Assembly: GCA_900542325.1 (NCBI GenBank)
Contig: UQMY01000008.1
Location: 1 to 64,000 of the forward strand
Reading direction: 5' to 3'
Source: an uncultured Collinsella sp.
GTDB lineage: Bacteria; Actinomycetota; Coriobacteriia; Coriobacteriales; Coriobacteriaceae
DNA: 64,000 nt
This document shows positions 44,690 through 53,834 of this stretch, one piece after another. The number at the start of each line of letters is the position of its first letter. The first letter of the stretch is position 1. A program made the translations under genes and the position numbers. The notes under the pieces are model-generated. The model was given only the letters and a program-made list of their open reading frames with translations. It ran no database searches and was not told the DNA's origin.

Positions 44690-47134
44690 GTGAACGCCTT
44701 TGACCGCTACGCCCCGTTTATCCAAGACTTCATCTACTCCCACGATTGGGAGAGCTTGCGCTCTATCCAGGTTGCGGCGGCAGATTCCATCTTCAACACA
44801 CAGGACAATGTGCTCCTGACGGCATCCACGGCTTCCGGCAAAACCGAGGCAGCCTTCTTTCCCATCCTGACCGAGTTTTGGGAGAACCCGCCCGCAAGCG
44901 TGGGCGCCCTCTACATTGGCCCCCTCAAGGCGCTCATCAACGACCAATTCGTCCGCCTCAACGACCTGTGCGAAGAAGCCGATATCCCCGTCTGGCACTG
45001 GCATGGCGATGTCTCGCAATCACACAAGGCCAAACTCATCAAAAAACCGAGCGGCATCCTACAGATTACGCCCGAGTCGCTCGAGGCGCTCCTGATCCAT
45101 AAGCACATGGCGATCCCTCGTATGTTTTGCGACCTGCGCTATGTGGTTATCGACGAAGTCCATTCGCTCATGCGCGGCGACCGCGGCGGGCAGACGCTCT
45201 GTCTTATCGAGCGCCTCTCACGCATGGCAGGCGTGCAGCCCCGCCGCATTGGCCTTTCGGCCACCATCGGCGACCCCGAGCGCACGGGCGCCTTTCTCTC
45301 GCAGGGAACGGGGCGCGGCTGCGTTATCCCCCGCTTTGAGGAACCGCGCCGCGTGTGGCGCATCTCCATGGAGCACTTCTACAACTCGGGCCCCCAGGCT
45401 CAGCAACGAGGATTCGTAGGCACAGGTCCACAAGAAGCCGAGGTGCTTGCTTGCGAGCGTATTGAGACGGCGGCGCCCGCGGCGCTGCCCGCATCCGGAC
45501 AAGACATGTGCCACAGCGGACAGCTTACACGGGAAGAACACCGTCAACGTCGTGAGCAGGCGCGGGGCAAGGCCGCTCCCAAAGACCGTCGCACTTCCTC
45601 GGCCCCCGAGGGCGAAGTCGATATCCCGCGAGCGACCGAGCAGGCGCTTCTCAACCCCACCGACACGGCGCCCGACAACGCCGACCCCGGCATGGGCTAT
45701 ATCTTTGAGCATACGCGCGGCCGCAAATGCCTGGTCTTTGCCAACTCGCGCGAGGAGGCAGAGGCCGTGTGCTCCATGCTGCGCAGCTACTGCGAGAGCC
45801 GGCACGAGCCCGACCGTTTTCTCATCCATCACGGCAATCTTTCGGCATCGCTACGCGAGACGGCCGAGGAGCTCATGCGCGACGAGGAGCAGACGCAGAC
45901 AACCGTCACCACCTCTACGCTGGAGCTCGGTATCGATATCGGCCGCTTGGAGCGCGCCTTCCAGATTGACGCGCCGTTTACCGTCAGCTCCTTTTTGCAG
46001 CGCATGGGGCGCACGGGCCGTCGCGATCTTCCGCCCGAGATGTGGTTTGTCATGCGCGAGGAAGAGCCCGAGCCGCGCACGATGATGCCCGAAACCATTC
46101 CCTGGAAGCTCCTGCAGGGTATCGCGCTCGTACAACTCTATCGCGAGGAAAAGTGGGTCGAGCCACCCGAGCTCGATCGTCTCCCCTACAGCCTGCTCTA
46201 TCACCAGACTATGTCGACCCTCGCCAGCACCGGCGAGCTCACGCCGGCCGAACTTGCCCAGCGCGTGCTCACGCTCAGCTATTTCCACCGTGTCTCGGCA
46301 GACGATTACCGTGTGCTGCTACGTCACCTCATTAAGATCGACCATATCCAGGTCACCGAAGGTGGCGGGCTCATCGTGGGTCTCGCGGGCGAGCGCATCA
46401 TCAACAACTTTAAGTTCTACGCCGTGTTCCAGGAAAACGAGGAGTTTACCGTCCGGAGCGAATCGGCCGAGCTGGGCACGATCGTTAATCCGCCCCCGCC
46501 CGGTGAGCGCATCGCCATCGCCGGACACTGCTGGATTGTCGAGGAAGTGGACTGGAAGCGCCACACTGTCTTTGCCACGCAGGTCAAGGGCCGGGTGCCG
46601 GCCTACTTTGGCGACTGCCCCGGCGACATTAACACGCATGTGCTCGAGCGCATGCGCAAGGCGCTCAACGAGCACGCGACATATCCGTACCTTATGGGTA
46701 ACGCACGGGCCCGCTTGGCGCAGGCTCGTCATACCGCCGAGATTTCGGGGGCGGGAACCAAGCCGCTCATTAACCTGGGCGGCGATACCTGGGTGCTCTT
46801 CCCCTGGCTGGGCAGCTACGCCTTTTTGGCGCTCGAGCGCATGCTCAAGATTAAATGTGCCGCGGAGCTGGGCCTTCGCGGGCTCGATCCGTCACGCCCG
46901 TACTTTATGCAGTTTAAGATGAAGGCCGATGAGGAGACGTTCTTTGAGGTGCTCGCCGCCGAGGCCGAGAAGGACTTCGATCCCATCGAGCTCGTCTATC
47001 CTGGCGAGGTGCCTTACTTTGACCGCTACGACGAGTTTGTTCCCGAAGAGCTCGTGCGCAAGGGCTTTGCCGAAGGTGTGCTCGACATAGAGGGCATGAA
47101 GCAGCGCGTTCTCGGCTGGCGCGACCACGCCTAA
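44690..47134 (+). CDS. Lhr-like (BrxHI-type) superfamily 2 helicase
   Basis: 814 residues. Motif I STASGKTEA, Ia GPLKALINDQF, II VIDEVHS, III LSATIGDPE, IV-V VFANSREEAE and TSTLELGIDIG, VI QRMGRTGR. Residues 245-330 are a variable insertion; after the RecA pair comes a winged-helix/Lhr-like region and a long C-terminal domain. Lhr-family helicases move 3' to 5' on ssDNA and unwind DNA or RNA-DNA. GTG 44690 has AAAGGAGGTCCC ahead. The 116-bp gap before it contains a GGGACAGG-type dispersed motif but no terminator, so it is still in the operon. Confidence 0.9.
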   Translation: MNAFDRYAPFIQDFIYSHDWESLRSIQVAAADSIFNTQDNVLLTASTASGKTEAAFFPILTEFWENPPASVGALYIGPLKALINDQFVRLNDLCEEADIPVWHWHGDVSQSHKAKLIKKPSGILQITPESLEALLIHKHMAIPRMFCDLRYVVIDEVHSLMRGDRGGQTLCLIERLSRMAGVQPRRIGLSATIGDPERTGAFLSQGTGRGCVIPRFEEPRRVWRISMEHFYNSGPQAQQRGFVGTGPQEAEVLACERIETAAPAALPASGQDMCHSGQLTREEHRQRREQARGKAAPKDRRTSSAPEGEVDIPRATEQALLNPTDTAPDNADPGMGYIFEHTRGRKCLVFANSREEAEAVCSMLRSYCESRHEPDRFLIHHGNLSASLRETAEELMRDEEQTQTTVTTSTLELGIDIGRLERAFQIDAPFTVSSFLQRMGRTGRRDLPPEMWFVMREEEPEPRTMMPETIPWKLLQGIALVQLYREEKWVEPPELDRLPYSLLYHQTMSTLASTGELTPAELAQRVLTLSYFHRVSADDYRVLLRHLIKIDHIQVTEGGGLIVGLAGERIINNFKFYAVFQENEEFTVRSESAELGTIVNPPPPGERIAIAGHCWIVEEVDWKRHTVFATQVKGRVPAYFGDCPGDINTHVLERMRKALNEHATYPYLMGNARARLAQARHTAEISGAGTKPLINLGGDTWVLFPWLGSYAFLALERMLKIKCAAELGLRGLDPSRPYFMQFKMKADEETFFEVLAAEAEKDFDPIELVYPGEVPYFDRYDEFVPEELVRKGFAEGVLDIEGMKQRVLGWRDHA

Positions 47135-47161
47135 GACCAGTCTATTTTGGGACGGGGAGAC

Positions 47162-48040
47162 TTACTTGTCGTGAAGGACGGTGCCGAGGAAGTCGGTGTC
47201 GAAGGGCACGGCTTCGGCAAAGGCGTAGTCGCCGTCGCTGGCGATGAGCAGGTAGTTCTCCTCGCCACCGAACTCCGCGTCGCCGCAGGGAACCACCCAA
47301 GCGTGGCCAAACACCTCGAGCACCGTGGCAACGCAATCGCGTAGAAACGTCACGTCGCTCCCCTCGTTCGCGCTCACGATATTGGCGACATAGATACCGC
47401 CGGGGTTCAGGCTGCCCCGCACCAAACGCAGCGCCTCAACCGTTGCCAGCTCGCGCACGGGCTCGGCACCACCAAAGCAATCGCTCGCGACCACATCGTA
47501 GCGACAATGACCCACGCTCGTCACGCCCAGATACGAACGAGCCTCGGCGGTAATCACGCGCAAGCGGTCGCCCACCATACGCTCCAGCTCGTTCAGATAG
47601 AACCAACGACGCGCCAGACGCGTAATCTCGGCATCGTACTCAAGGACGTCCATGCGCAGGCCCTCGCGCGACATCAGCGCGAACTTGGGATAGGCAAACC
47701 CGCCGCCGCCCAGCATAAGCACGTGATCGATGCCATGACCATACGCATCGCGCATGGCGTCCTCAGCCTCAAACACATCGTCAAACGCACGACAGTATGC
47801 AAAGACGGGCTCTGCCCAACGCTCGCCAACGTAGGTCGCACTTTGGTAGACGCCGCCTTGCACCAACACGCGGACTTCGTCGCCGCTCTCATCGTGCACG
47901 CGCTTCACACGCGCCAACCCATTGCGGGTCCTCGCGACCTGCAGACAGGCAGCGCGAACAGCGACGGCGGCCGCACCGAGCGCCGCGGCTCCCAGAGCAA
48001 CGCCGGCAACGACGCCAGCAGAAACACTCGGCTTGTTCAT
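47162..48040 (-). CDS. Spermidine synthase-like methyltransferase-fold protein
   Basis: 292 residues. One N-terminal hydrophobic helix (about 7-30), then a Rossmann core of the spermidine synthase family: MLGGGGFAYPKF, LEYDAEITRLARRWF and YDVVASDCFGG. Polyamine aminopropyl transfer is the family activity, but the membrane anchor and the altered core make a different reaction possible. GGAGCTCTAG precedes the ATG, and the elp3 stop lies in that stretch, so translation is coupled to elp3. Confidence 0.78.
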   Translation of the reverse strand: MNKPSVSAGVVAGVALGAAALGAAAVAVRAACLQVARTRNGLARVKRVHDESGDEVRVLVQGGVYQSATYVGERWAEPVFAYCRAFDDVFEAEDAMRDAYGHGIDHVLMLGGGGFAYPKFALMSREGLRMDVLEYDAEITRLARRWFYLNELERMVGDRLRVITAEARSYLGVTSVGHCRYDVVASDCFGGAEPVRELATVEALRLVRGSLNPGGIYVANIVSANEGSDVTFLRDCVATVLEVFGHAWVVPCGDAEFGGEENYLLIASDGDYAFAEAVPFDTDFLGTVLHDK

Positions 48041-49948
48041 CTAGAGCTCCTTTTGCAGATAGAGTCCATGGTCGTAAAAACCCAGATGGCGATAGTACTC
48101 GCGCGTACCGATCGCGCTGATCACGTTGATGTGCGAATACCCCGCGTCCCGAGCAATATGGCATGCACGCTCCACCAGCAACCGCCCCAGCCCATGGTGC
48201 TGGGCCGCCTGGCTTTGATCCCCCACGCGCGCCGCCATGCCATACACGTGCACCTCGCGAATCATCGCCTCGTCCGGCATCGTCGGCAGCTCGTCCGCGT
48301 GCGCGGCAACAAACGAATGGTCGGGCAACGACAACCGCAAAAAACCCGCGATCTTGCCCTGCGGCGTCACCCACTGCAAAAAGCGCTCATAAGTCACCGG
48401 CGTCTCGTACGCCACTTCCTCATCGAGAGACAGCTCATCCAAGTCGGCACCCGCGGTACCGATCTCGCGATAGCGAATCTCGCGCACCGCCGCGCCTTCT
48501 CCGCGAGCCGCCAAGCGGTTCTCGACGAGTTGACGCAGGTTGGGCTTCTTGTTGCCCACCATGATGTCATCGGAACTAAAATCGCGGATCATGCGGCTGA
48601 TACGGCAGAACGACGGCGTCACCACGATGTCGTCGGCCAGCACGTCGAGCAGCTCTTCCTCGGTATAGGGGCGCCACTCGCCGCGCTCGTAACAGCCCAC
48701 CAGACGCGAGCCCTCGATGAGTGCGCACGGGTAGACCTTGACCTCGTCGGGCATAAAGGCCCCCTCGGTCATAAAGCGCTCGTAGTCGCGCTTGTCCCCC
48801 TCGGGCGTGGCGCCGAGCAAGTTGAGCATAAAGTGCGCGTGGATCTTAAAACCAAACAGGCGCGCGAGCGAAAACGCTCGCTCGATCTGTGCCACCGAAA
48901 TACGGCGTTCGTTGATGTCGAGTAGGTGCTGGTCGAGACTCTGGATGCCCATCTGAATCTTGGTGCAGCCCAGGCGGCGAACGAGCGTAAGCGCTTGCGG
49001 CGTCACGGCATCGGGGCGCGTCTCGATAACGAGCCCCACCACGCGATGCTTCGCCGTCTCGTTGATGCGCTGCAGGCGCTCAAGCTCCTCCATCGTCGCC
49101 GTCTGCCACTCGGCAACCTCGCCCCACGGCGTACCGGGGCCGTACAGACGACGCACCGCGCGGTTGTAGCCGCCCACGGCGGCATCCACACGCTCCTGCT
49201 CGTCGGCAACGCCGGCAGTAAGCTCGGCCTCGTCTGTCGCAATGCCGGCGGCCCGATAGCGCTCGCGACGCTCCGCCACTACCGACGGAAGAGCATCGGC
49301 GGGAGCATCATCGAGCAGGCGCCCTGCCTCGGCACGACTGATACCCGGACGCGCCAGCATGGGATTGGCCGCCACGCCGGCCACGGCATCGTCATTGAGC
49401 GCACGGAAAAGCTCCGACATAAACCATGTCTGATAGCCTTCCGGATAGTCGCTCCAGGTGCCACCGAGCACGATGAGCTCGATCTTATCGGTCGCATGCC
49501 CCATCTGCGAAAGCGCGGTCAGACGAGCACTCACCTGCAGGTACGGGTCGAAGCAGTTTTGCTCCGCACGGGCGCACGCCGGCTCGTCGTGCAGATAGCT
49601 TTTGGGCATTCGCAGATCGCTGGGGCAAAACAGGCAATCGCCCGAGCAAGGCCAGGACTTGGTGATGACGGTAATGGTCGCCACGCCCGAAGCCGTTCGG
49701 CGCGGCTTCATGCGCAGTACCTGCAGCAGTTGACGCTCCAGCTCGGCATCGACATTCCACCCAGCCCAACGAGTCGGCTCCTCGCGTTTAACCCGCTGGT
49801 AGAACGGCAGCAGACGGCGCTTGGCCAGGTCGCGTTTGTCGGCACCCTCGCGGCGCGCCTCGGTATGTATCAGTTTGACGAGCGCCTTGTCGTCAACGGT
49901 CTCGCCGCGACGCAGGGCCTCGAGTATGTTCAAGATAATCTGTTCCAT
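48041..49948 (-). CDS. elp3: Elp3-type tRNA-modifying radical SAM acetyltransferase
   Basis: 635 residues: a radical SAM domain (CSGDCLFCPSD for the cluster; VLGGTWSDYPEGYQ; IETRPDAV) and a C-terminal GNAT domain (EVHVYGMAARVGD, QHHGLGRLLVERACHIARDAG, GTREYYRHLGF). Elp3 adds a carboxymethyl group to wobble uridine-34 of tRNA using acetyl-CoA and SAM. Residues about 190-300 make an insertion with little similarity that I know. The ribosome site (GGGGG) is close to the ATG. Downstream coupling is to the spermidine synthase-like gene. Confidence 0.93.
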   Translation of the reverse strand: MEQIILNILEALRRGETVDDKALVKLIHTEARREGADKRDLAKRRLLPFYQRVKREEPTRWAGWNVDAELERQLLQVLRMKPRRTASGVATITVITKSWPCSGDCLFCPSDLRMPKSYLHDEPACARAEQNCFDPYLQVSARLTALSQMGHATDKIELIVLGGTWSDYPEGYQTWFMSELFRALNDDAVAGVAANPMLARPGISRAEAGRLLDDAPADALPSVVAERRERYRAAGIATDEAELTAGVADEQERVDAAVGGYNRAVRRLYGPGTPWGEVAEWQTATMEELERLQRINETAKHRVVGLVIETRPDAVTPQALTLVRRLGCTKIQMGIQSLDQHLLDINERRISVAQIERAFSLARLFGFKIHAHFMLNLLGATPEGDKRDYERFMTEGAFMPDEVKVYPCALIEGSRLVGCYERGEWRPYTEEELLDVLADDIVVTPSFCRISRMIRDFSSDDIMVGNKKPNLRQLVENRLAARGEGAAVREIRYREIGTAGADLDELSLDEEVAYETPVTYERFLQWVTPQGKIAGFLRLSLPDHSFVAAHADELPTMPDEAMIREVHVYGMAARVGDQSQAAQHHGLGRLLVERACHIARDAGYSHINVISAIGTREYYRHLGFYDHGLYLQKEL

Positions 49949-49968
49949 GCCCCCATTGTAAAGGCAAA

Positions 49969-49998
49969 GGCGCCGGAGCCCGTCACGGCTCCGGCGCC
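49969..49998 (-). terminator. Terminator between the DUF4097 gene and elp3
   Basis: GGCGCCGGAGCC / GGCTCCGGCGCC around a 6-nt loop, then TTTGCCTTT on the minus strand. Confidence 0.8.
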
Positions 49999-50051
49999 TA
50001 CATCAAACAGCACGTATAAGCATTTATGTTTGCGGACTTAGCCCGCCGTCG

Positions 50052-50948
50052 TCATTCCGGATTGAACGACATGTCACCCGAACCAACCGCAAAGCGATAC
50101 GTGGCGGACTTATCGCCATTCTCGAACTCGAGGCTCGAAATCGCCTCGTCGTCGTAGCTATCCGGAAGGAAATCGCTCTCGAAGTCACCGCTACCCAGAG
50201 TAAGGCTCGCCTTAAAGCCCGTAGAGTTCGGAACCATCATCTCCACATCGCCCGAGCCCACGGTAACATCCATCGAGTTCGCGGGGGCCTGATTCAGGTC
50301 AAACGTCACATCGCCCGAACCGACCTCGGCGCTGAGCGCATCAGTCACGCCGCCCGCAAACTTTACATCTCCCGAGTCCAGGAAAAGATCGAAGCCATCG
50401 CAGATGATGCCGGCGATCTGCAGATCACCCGAACGTACGTGCGCGTTAACTCCCTTCAGATGTTCGGCAACACGGCGCGGCAGCTCAACCGTAACCGTGC
50501 GGTCGATTGCCTTACCGTCATCACTTCTAAACTGGGAAATCTTGAGTGCCGAGTCTTTGACGGATGCGATATTTTGCGTCGCGGCCTTGGAGGCATCCAT
50601 ACCCTTGGCAACACGCCCCCGCTCGATAACGCGAGCCTTGTTGCCATCAACAACCTTGACGTCCACCGAAGCCGCATTGATATCGAAATCGAGGTAGCGG
50701 AACATATCGGCATCAAAAGTCGTACTCGAAAGCTGCTGAGGCTGAGCGGAATACTTACCGCCATCGTTCAAAACATCGGCGTCAACCGCATCGTCCATAC
50801 CGGACAAGCCGGATGCAATATTGCCGAGATCCCACGGACCATCAAAATGAATCAATGTCCGCGAAGCGCCAAAGACAAGCCCAACAATAAGCACAAACGC
50901 TCCGATGCCAACGCCCAGACGCACCTTAGATTCATGCGAGAGTTTCAT
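50052..50948 (-). CDS. DUF4097-type membrane-anchored beta-repeat protein
   Basis: 298 residues. One N-terminal helix (10-30), then a beta-solenoid-like outer domain with repeats of the V-x-S-G-D-V type: VRSGDLQIAG, LDSGDVKFAGG, GSGDVTFDL, GSGDVEMMV, GSGDFESDF, GSGDMSF. This is the DUF4097 (putative adhesin or auto-transport-like) pattern. The start ATG shares a base with the stop of the HTH gene (TAATG), so the two are coupled. Function is unknown; the pairing suggests an envelope-linked control unit. Confidence 0.85.
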   Translation of the reverse strand: MKLSHESKVRLGVGIGAFVLIVGLVFGASRTLIHFDGPWDLGNIASGLSGMDDAVDADVLNDGGKYSAQPQQLSSTTFDADMFRYLDFDINAASVDVKVVDGNKARVIERGRVAKGMDASKAATQNIASVKDSALKISQFRSDDGKAIDRTVTVELPRRVAEHLKGVNAHVRSGDLQIAGIICDGFDLFLDSGDVKFAGGVTDALSAEVGSGDVTFDLNQAPANSMDVTVGSGDVEMMVPNSTGFKASLTLGSGDFESDFLPDSYDDEAISSLEFENGDKSATYRFAVGSGDMSFNPE

Positions 50949-51670
50949 TATTCATCACCTTCTTTGGCGCTCGGATCAGCGGGGGTCGCGGTAGCCACGT
51001 CAGCATCAGGTTCCGCAGAAGTATCCTTCCCCTGGGCCTTGATCGCAACCGGTGCCGGACCAACCTGAATATCCCCGCGCGCCCAATCGCCATCGAGCGC
51101 ACGCGCCACCCAGTGATAGATGGGGATCGTAAAGAAGATCAGCGCGGCAAAGGGGCCGGCACCAAACGGGAACATCAGCAAAAAGAACAGCAGCCAGCAC
51201 ACAGCCCAATATGGGAACGACTGAAACGGACCCTTCACCGGAGTCGAGCCAACCGCACCGCCACTCGTCGCCTGCGCCGTAGCGGCATTGGCGGCCTGCG
51301 CGCTCCAACTTGCCGCTTGCGCCGCCTTGGCCGCAGCGTCACTTGCCTGCGTTGCCGCCTCGGTAGCGCGTGCCGCCGCCTCGTGGGTGCGGGCACGCTC
51401 TGCCGCCTCGGCTTCGCGCTGACGGGCGCGGTCCTCGTTCTCAAACTCGATATCGTCCTCGATCTCGTCGCTCGGATTGAGCAGCTCATCCAGACTCACA
51501 CCATAGAGCTTGGCGAGCGAAATCAGGTTCTCGGTATCGGGCGAGCTCTCCGCGCGCTCCCATTTACTGACTGCTTGGCGTGACAGTCCCAGCTTTCGCG
51601 CCAATCCTTCTTGGCTAAAGCCCTTGCTGCGGCGAAGGTCGGCGAGCCGCTGAGCAGTTTCTACATTCAT
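50948..51670 (-). CDS. XRE HTH protein with C-terminal membrane segment
   Basis: 240 residues. An HTH_3 domain (residues 5-60: LADLRRSKGFSQEGLARKLGLSRQAVSKWERAESSPDTENLISLAKLYGVS), an acidic/Ala-rich coiled-coil-like linker, two membrane helices (about 165-205) and a cytoplasmic-type Ala/Asp tail. A DNA-binding domain tied to the membrane and coupled to a DUF4097 protein suggests that outer signals reach gene control. ATAGGAGGAACC precedes the ATG at 51670; longer in-frame starts run into the promoter area. Confidence 0.88.
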   Translation of the reverse strand: MNVETAQRLADLRRSKGFSQEGLARKLGLSRQAVSKWERAESSPDTENLISLAKLYGVSLDELLNPSDEIEDDIEFENEDRARQREAEAAERARTHEAAARATEAATQASDAAAKAAQAASWSAQAANAATAQATSGGAVGSTPVKGPFQSFPYWAVCWLLFFLLMFPFGAGPFAALIFFTIPIYHWVARALDGDWARGDIQVGPAPVAIKAQGKDTSAEPDADVATATPADPSAKEGDE

Positions 51671-51861
51671 GGTTCCTCCTATGCGATGCCAGCCGTGCCG
51701 CCGGACCGTTTTTGTTCTTAAGGCGCCTTGCACAGTTAAAAATCTATCCGCCACTGCCAAAATCATGCCACCTATTCTAGTGAGATTTTTGACAACCGGC
51801 GGTTGCGGGCACATATGAGCTGCGGAAATGTGTCCAAACAAAGCAATGACCCACAGCTCGG

Positions 51862-51891
51862 TTGTCCCCGTTGCGGCGTTAACGGTAGTAT
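51862..51891 (+). promoter_or_regulatory. Promoter of the methyltransferase gene
   Basis: TTGTCC (51862-51867), 18-bp spacer, TAGTAT (51886-51891), about 46 nt before the GTG start. It supports the downstream GTG over any upstream ATG. Confidence 0.5.
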
Positions 51892-51937
51892 GGTCGTACT
51901 GTTTATTCCGCACCGCCATCGGAGGGAGTTCCGCGCC

Positions 51938-52810
51938 GTGAACCGCGATTTCGCATCATCGCTCATCCAGCTCAACAATACGTTCTATCGCGAGCACTCC
52001 GCTTCCTTTTCCGATACGCGCCAAGCCCCGTGGCCCGGCTGGGTGCGCACCATGGACATCGCGCTTGAGCAGCTCGATGTGGCCACGATCGAGCATCCCG
52101 TCCGCGTCTTCGACCTTGCCTGCGGCAATATGCGATTCGAGAACTTTGCCGCCGGCGGGGCACTTGCCGCCAAGGGCGTCGACGGCGCAAACCCCTCGGC
52201 AGATGCCAGCTGCCCGTTTGAGTTCTATGGTGTCGACTCGTGCCAAGATCTGGCAATAGACGCCCACGGCCACGCCCTGCGCATTCCCAACCTGCACTTC
52301 CAGGAACTCGATGCGCTCGACGCCCTCATGAAGCTCAACCCCGCCGAGACGCCCGATGTGCTTTTCGATGCCCCGCTCGCCGATATCTCGGTCTGCTTTG
52401 GCTTTATGCACCACGTGCCGTCATGCGAGTACCGCGTGCGCGTGCTCGACGCCCTGGTGCGCCAGACGCGCCCGGGCGGCATCATCGCTATCAGCTTTTG
52501 GGAGTTTATGAACGACGAGCGCATGGCGCGCAAGGCCGTTCGCGCCGAGGCCCGCGCCGAGCTCGCACCACCGTTTGAGGGATACGATTCCGCACAGTTC
52601 GAGGCCGGCGATCACCTCATCGGCTGGCAAAACGACCGCCACGCCTACCGCTATTGCCATCACTTTGACGATCAGCAGATCACCGACCTGGTGCGCGGCG
52701 TCCGTACGTTCTACAAAAGCGGCGAGGTCCCCGTGCGCGAGCTCGAGCGTTTCCACGCCGATGGCCGTAGCGGCGAGCTCAACCGCTATGTAATCCTCAA
52801 GCGCCTGTAG
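51938..52810 (+). CDS. Class I SAM-dependent methyltransferase (Trm9-like)
   Basis: 290 residues. An N-terminal NNTFYREHSASFSDTRQAPWPGW segment resembles the opening of Trm9/ALKBH8-type tRNA methyltransferases; motif I is FDLACGNMRF, motif II GVDSCQDLAIDA, and ISVCFGFMHHVP and PGGIIAISFWEF follow. Substrate not certain: tRNA wobble uridine is a guess that fits with nearby elp3. GTG 51938 has GGAGGGAGTTCCGCGCC ahead and a promoter at 51862. It is followed on the same strand by trmB. Confidence 0.78.
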   Translation: MNRDFASSLIQLNNTFYREHSASFSDTRQAPWPGWVRTMDIALEQLDVATIEHPVRVFDLACGNMRFENFAAGGALAAKGVDGANPSADASCPFEFYGVDSCQDLAIDAHGHALRIPNLHFQELDALDALMKLNPAETPDVLFDAPLADISVCFGFMHHVPSCEYRVRVLDALVRQTRPGGIIAISFWEFMNDERMARKAVRAEARAELAPPFEGYDSAQFEAGDHLIGWQNDRHAYRYCHHFDDQQITDLVRGVRTFYKSGEVPVRELERFHADGRSGELNRYVILKRL

Positions 52811-52929
52811 GCATCGACGACTCGCCGCCGGGCCGCGCCGCAACGTTCGGGCAAACTATGCCCACCCCTTTTTCAACCCATTGATGGAACGCGCAGCCAT
52901 GCGTTCCATACTTATGACCAAGGAGCCTC

Positions 52930-53769
52930 ATGGGAGCCGTCCACGTTCGCACGCCTAAGAACTTTGTGCTCGAGGAGCGCCTGGAGCGCTACGCCGATGC
53001 AATTGAGACGAACCCCGAGGCCTATGCCGGGAATTGGCGCGAAGCCTGCGCGCCAGCCGGCGGCGCACCCTTCACCCGCCTTCATCTGGGTCTGGGCTGC
53101 GGCAAAGGCACCTATCTGGTTGAGCAAGCTCGCCGTGAGCCCGACACGCTCTTTATCGGTATGGACCAGGAGCCCATCTGCATCGCCTATGCCGCACAGA
53201 AAATCTGCGAGCAGGGGCTGTCCAACGCACTCGTCCTGCCCCGAGGTGCCGCATCGCTGCCGCAGCTATTTGCCGCAGGCGAGCTCGATGCCATCACCAT
53301 CAACTTTCCCACGCCGCAGCCCAAGGCCAAGTACGCCAAAAAGCGGCTCGTCCATGTCGACCATCTGATGCCCTACCGCCCGCTCTTTGCAGCCGGCGCC
53401 ACCGTCACGCTGCGCACCGACAGCAAGCCGCTGCGCGACTACGCCTTGGGGCAGTTTGCTGCGGCCGGCTACGACACGCTTTGGGTAAGCGACGACGTCC
53501 GCCGCGACCATCCCAAGCACCCCGAGACCGAATACGAGCGCCGCACGCGCGAGATGGGCGCCGTCGTCTATGGCATTTGCGCCACACCTGGCGCGCAACC
53601 CAGTGACGATGTGCTCACGGCGGGGCGCATGCAGGAGCAAAGTCTTGCCTGCTACCTACCCGACGACCTCAATGAGCTCACGTACGTGCCCCTGGGCATG
53701 GAAGAGGCCGTCGAGAACTTTAAAAACCGCGCCCGCAAAGGCAAAAAGCGCCTGCCGCAGGAGTCCTAG
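52930..53769 (+). CDS. trmB: TrmB-family tRNA (guanine-N7) methyltransferase
   Basis: 279 residues. HLGLGCGKGTYLVEQARREPDTLFIGMDQEPICI is a TrmB SAM site, and INFPTPQPKAKYAKKRL lines up with the signature FPDPWPK..H.KRR, but the Asp is Thr, Trp is Gln and His is Tyr. The usual reaction is m7G46 formation in tRNA; the changed signature may mean altered activity or a paralogue. About 40 residues longer at the C-terminus than E. coli TrmB. CAAGGAGCCTC precedes the ATG. Confidence 0.8.
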   Translation: MGAVHVRTPKNFVLEERLERYADAIETNPEAYAGNWREACAPAGGAPFTRLHLGLGCGKGTYLVEQARREPDTLFIGMDQEPICIAYAAQKICEQGLSNALVLPRGAASLPQLFAAGELDAITINFPTPQPKAKYAKKRLVHVDHLMPYRPLFAAGATVTLRTDSKPLRDYALGQFAAAGYDTLWVSDDVRRDHPKHPETEYERRTREMGAVVYGICATPGAQPSDDVLTAGRMQEQSLACYLPDDLNELTYVPLGMEEAVENFKNRARKGKKRLPQES

Positions 53770-53834
53770 GGGCTTTTGACAGTCGCTGCGCCGGTAACCA
53801 AACGCAAATAGGTGCCGTCGAACGGCCCTCAAAC

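Noticed and set aside
41516..47134. Complete BREX locus
   Set aside because: Only BrxD- and BrxHI-like proteins are present; BrxA/B/C, PglX and PglZ are absent, so a BREX label would be wrong.
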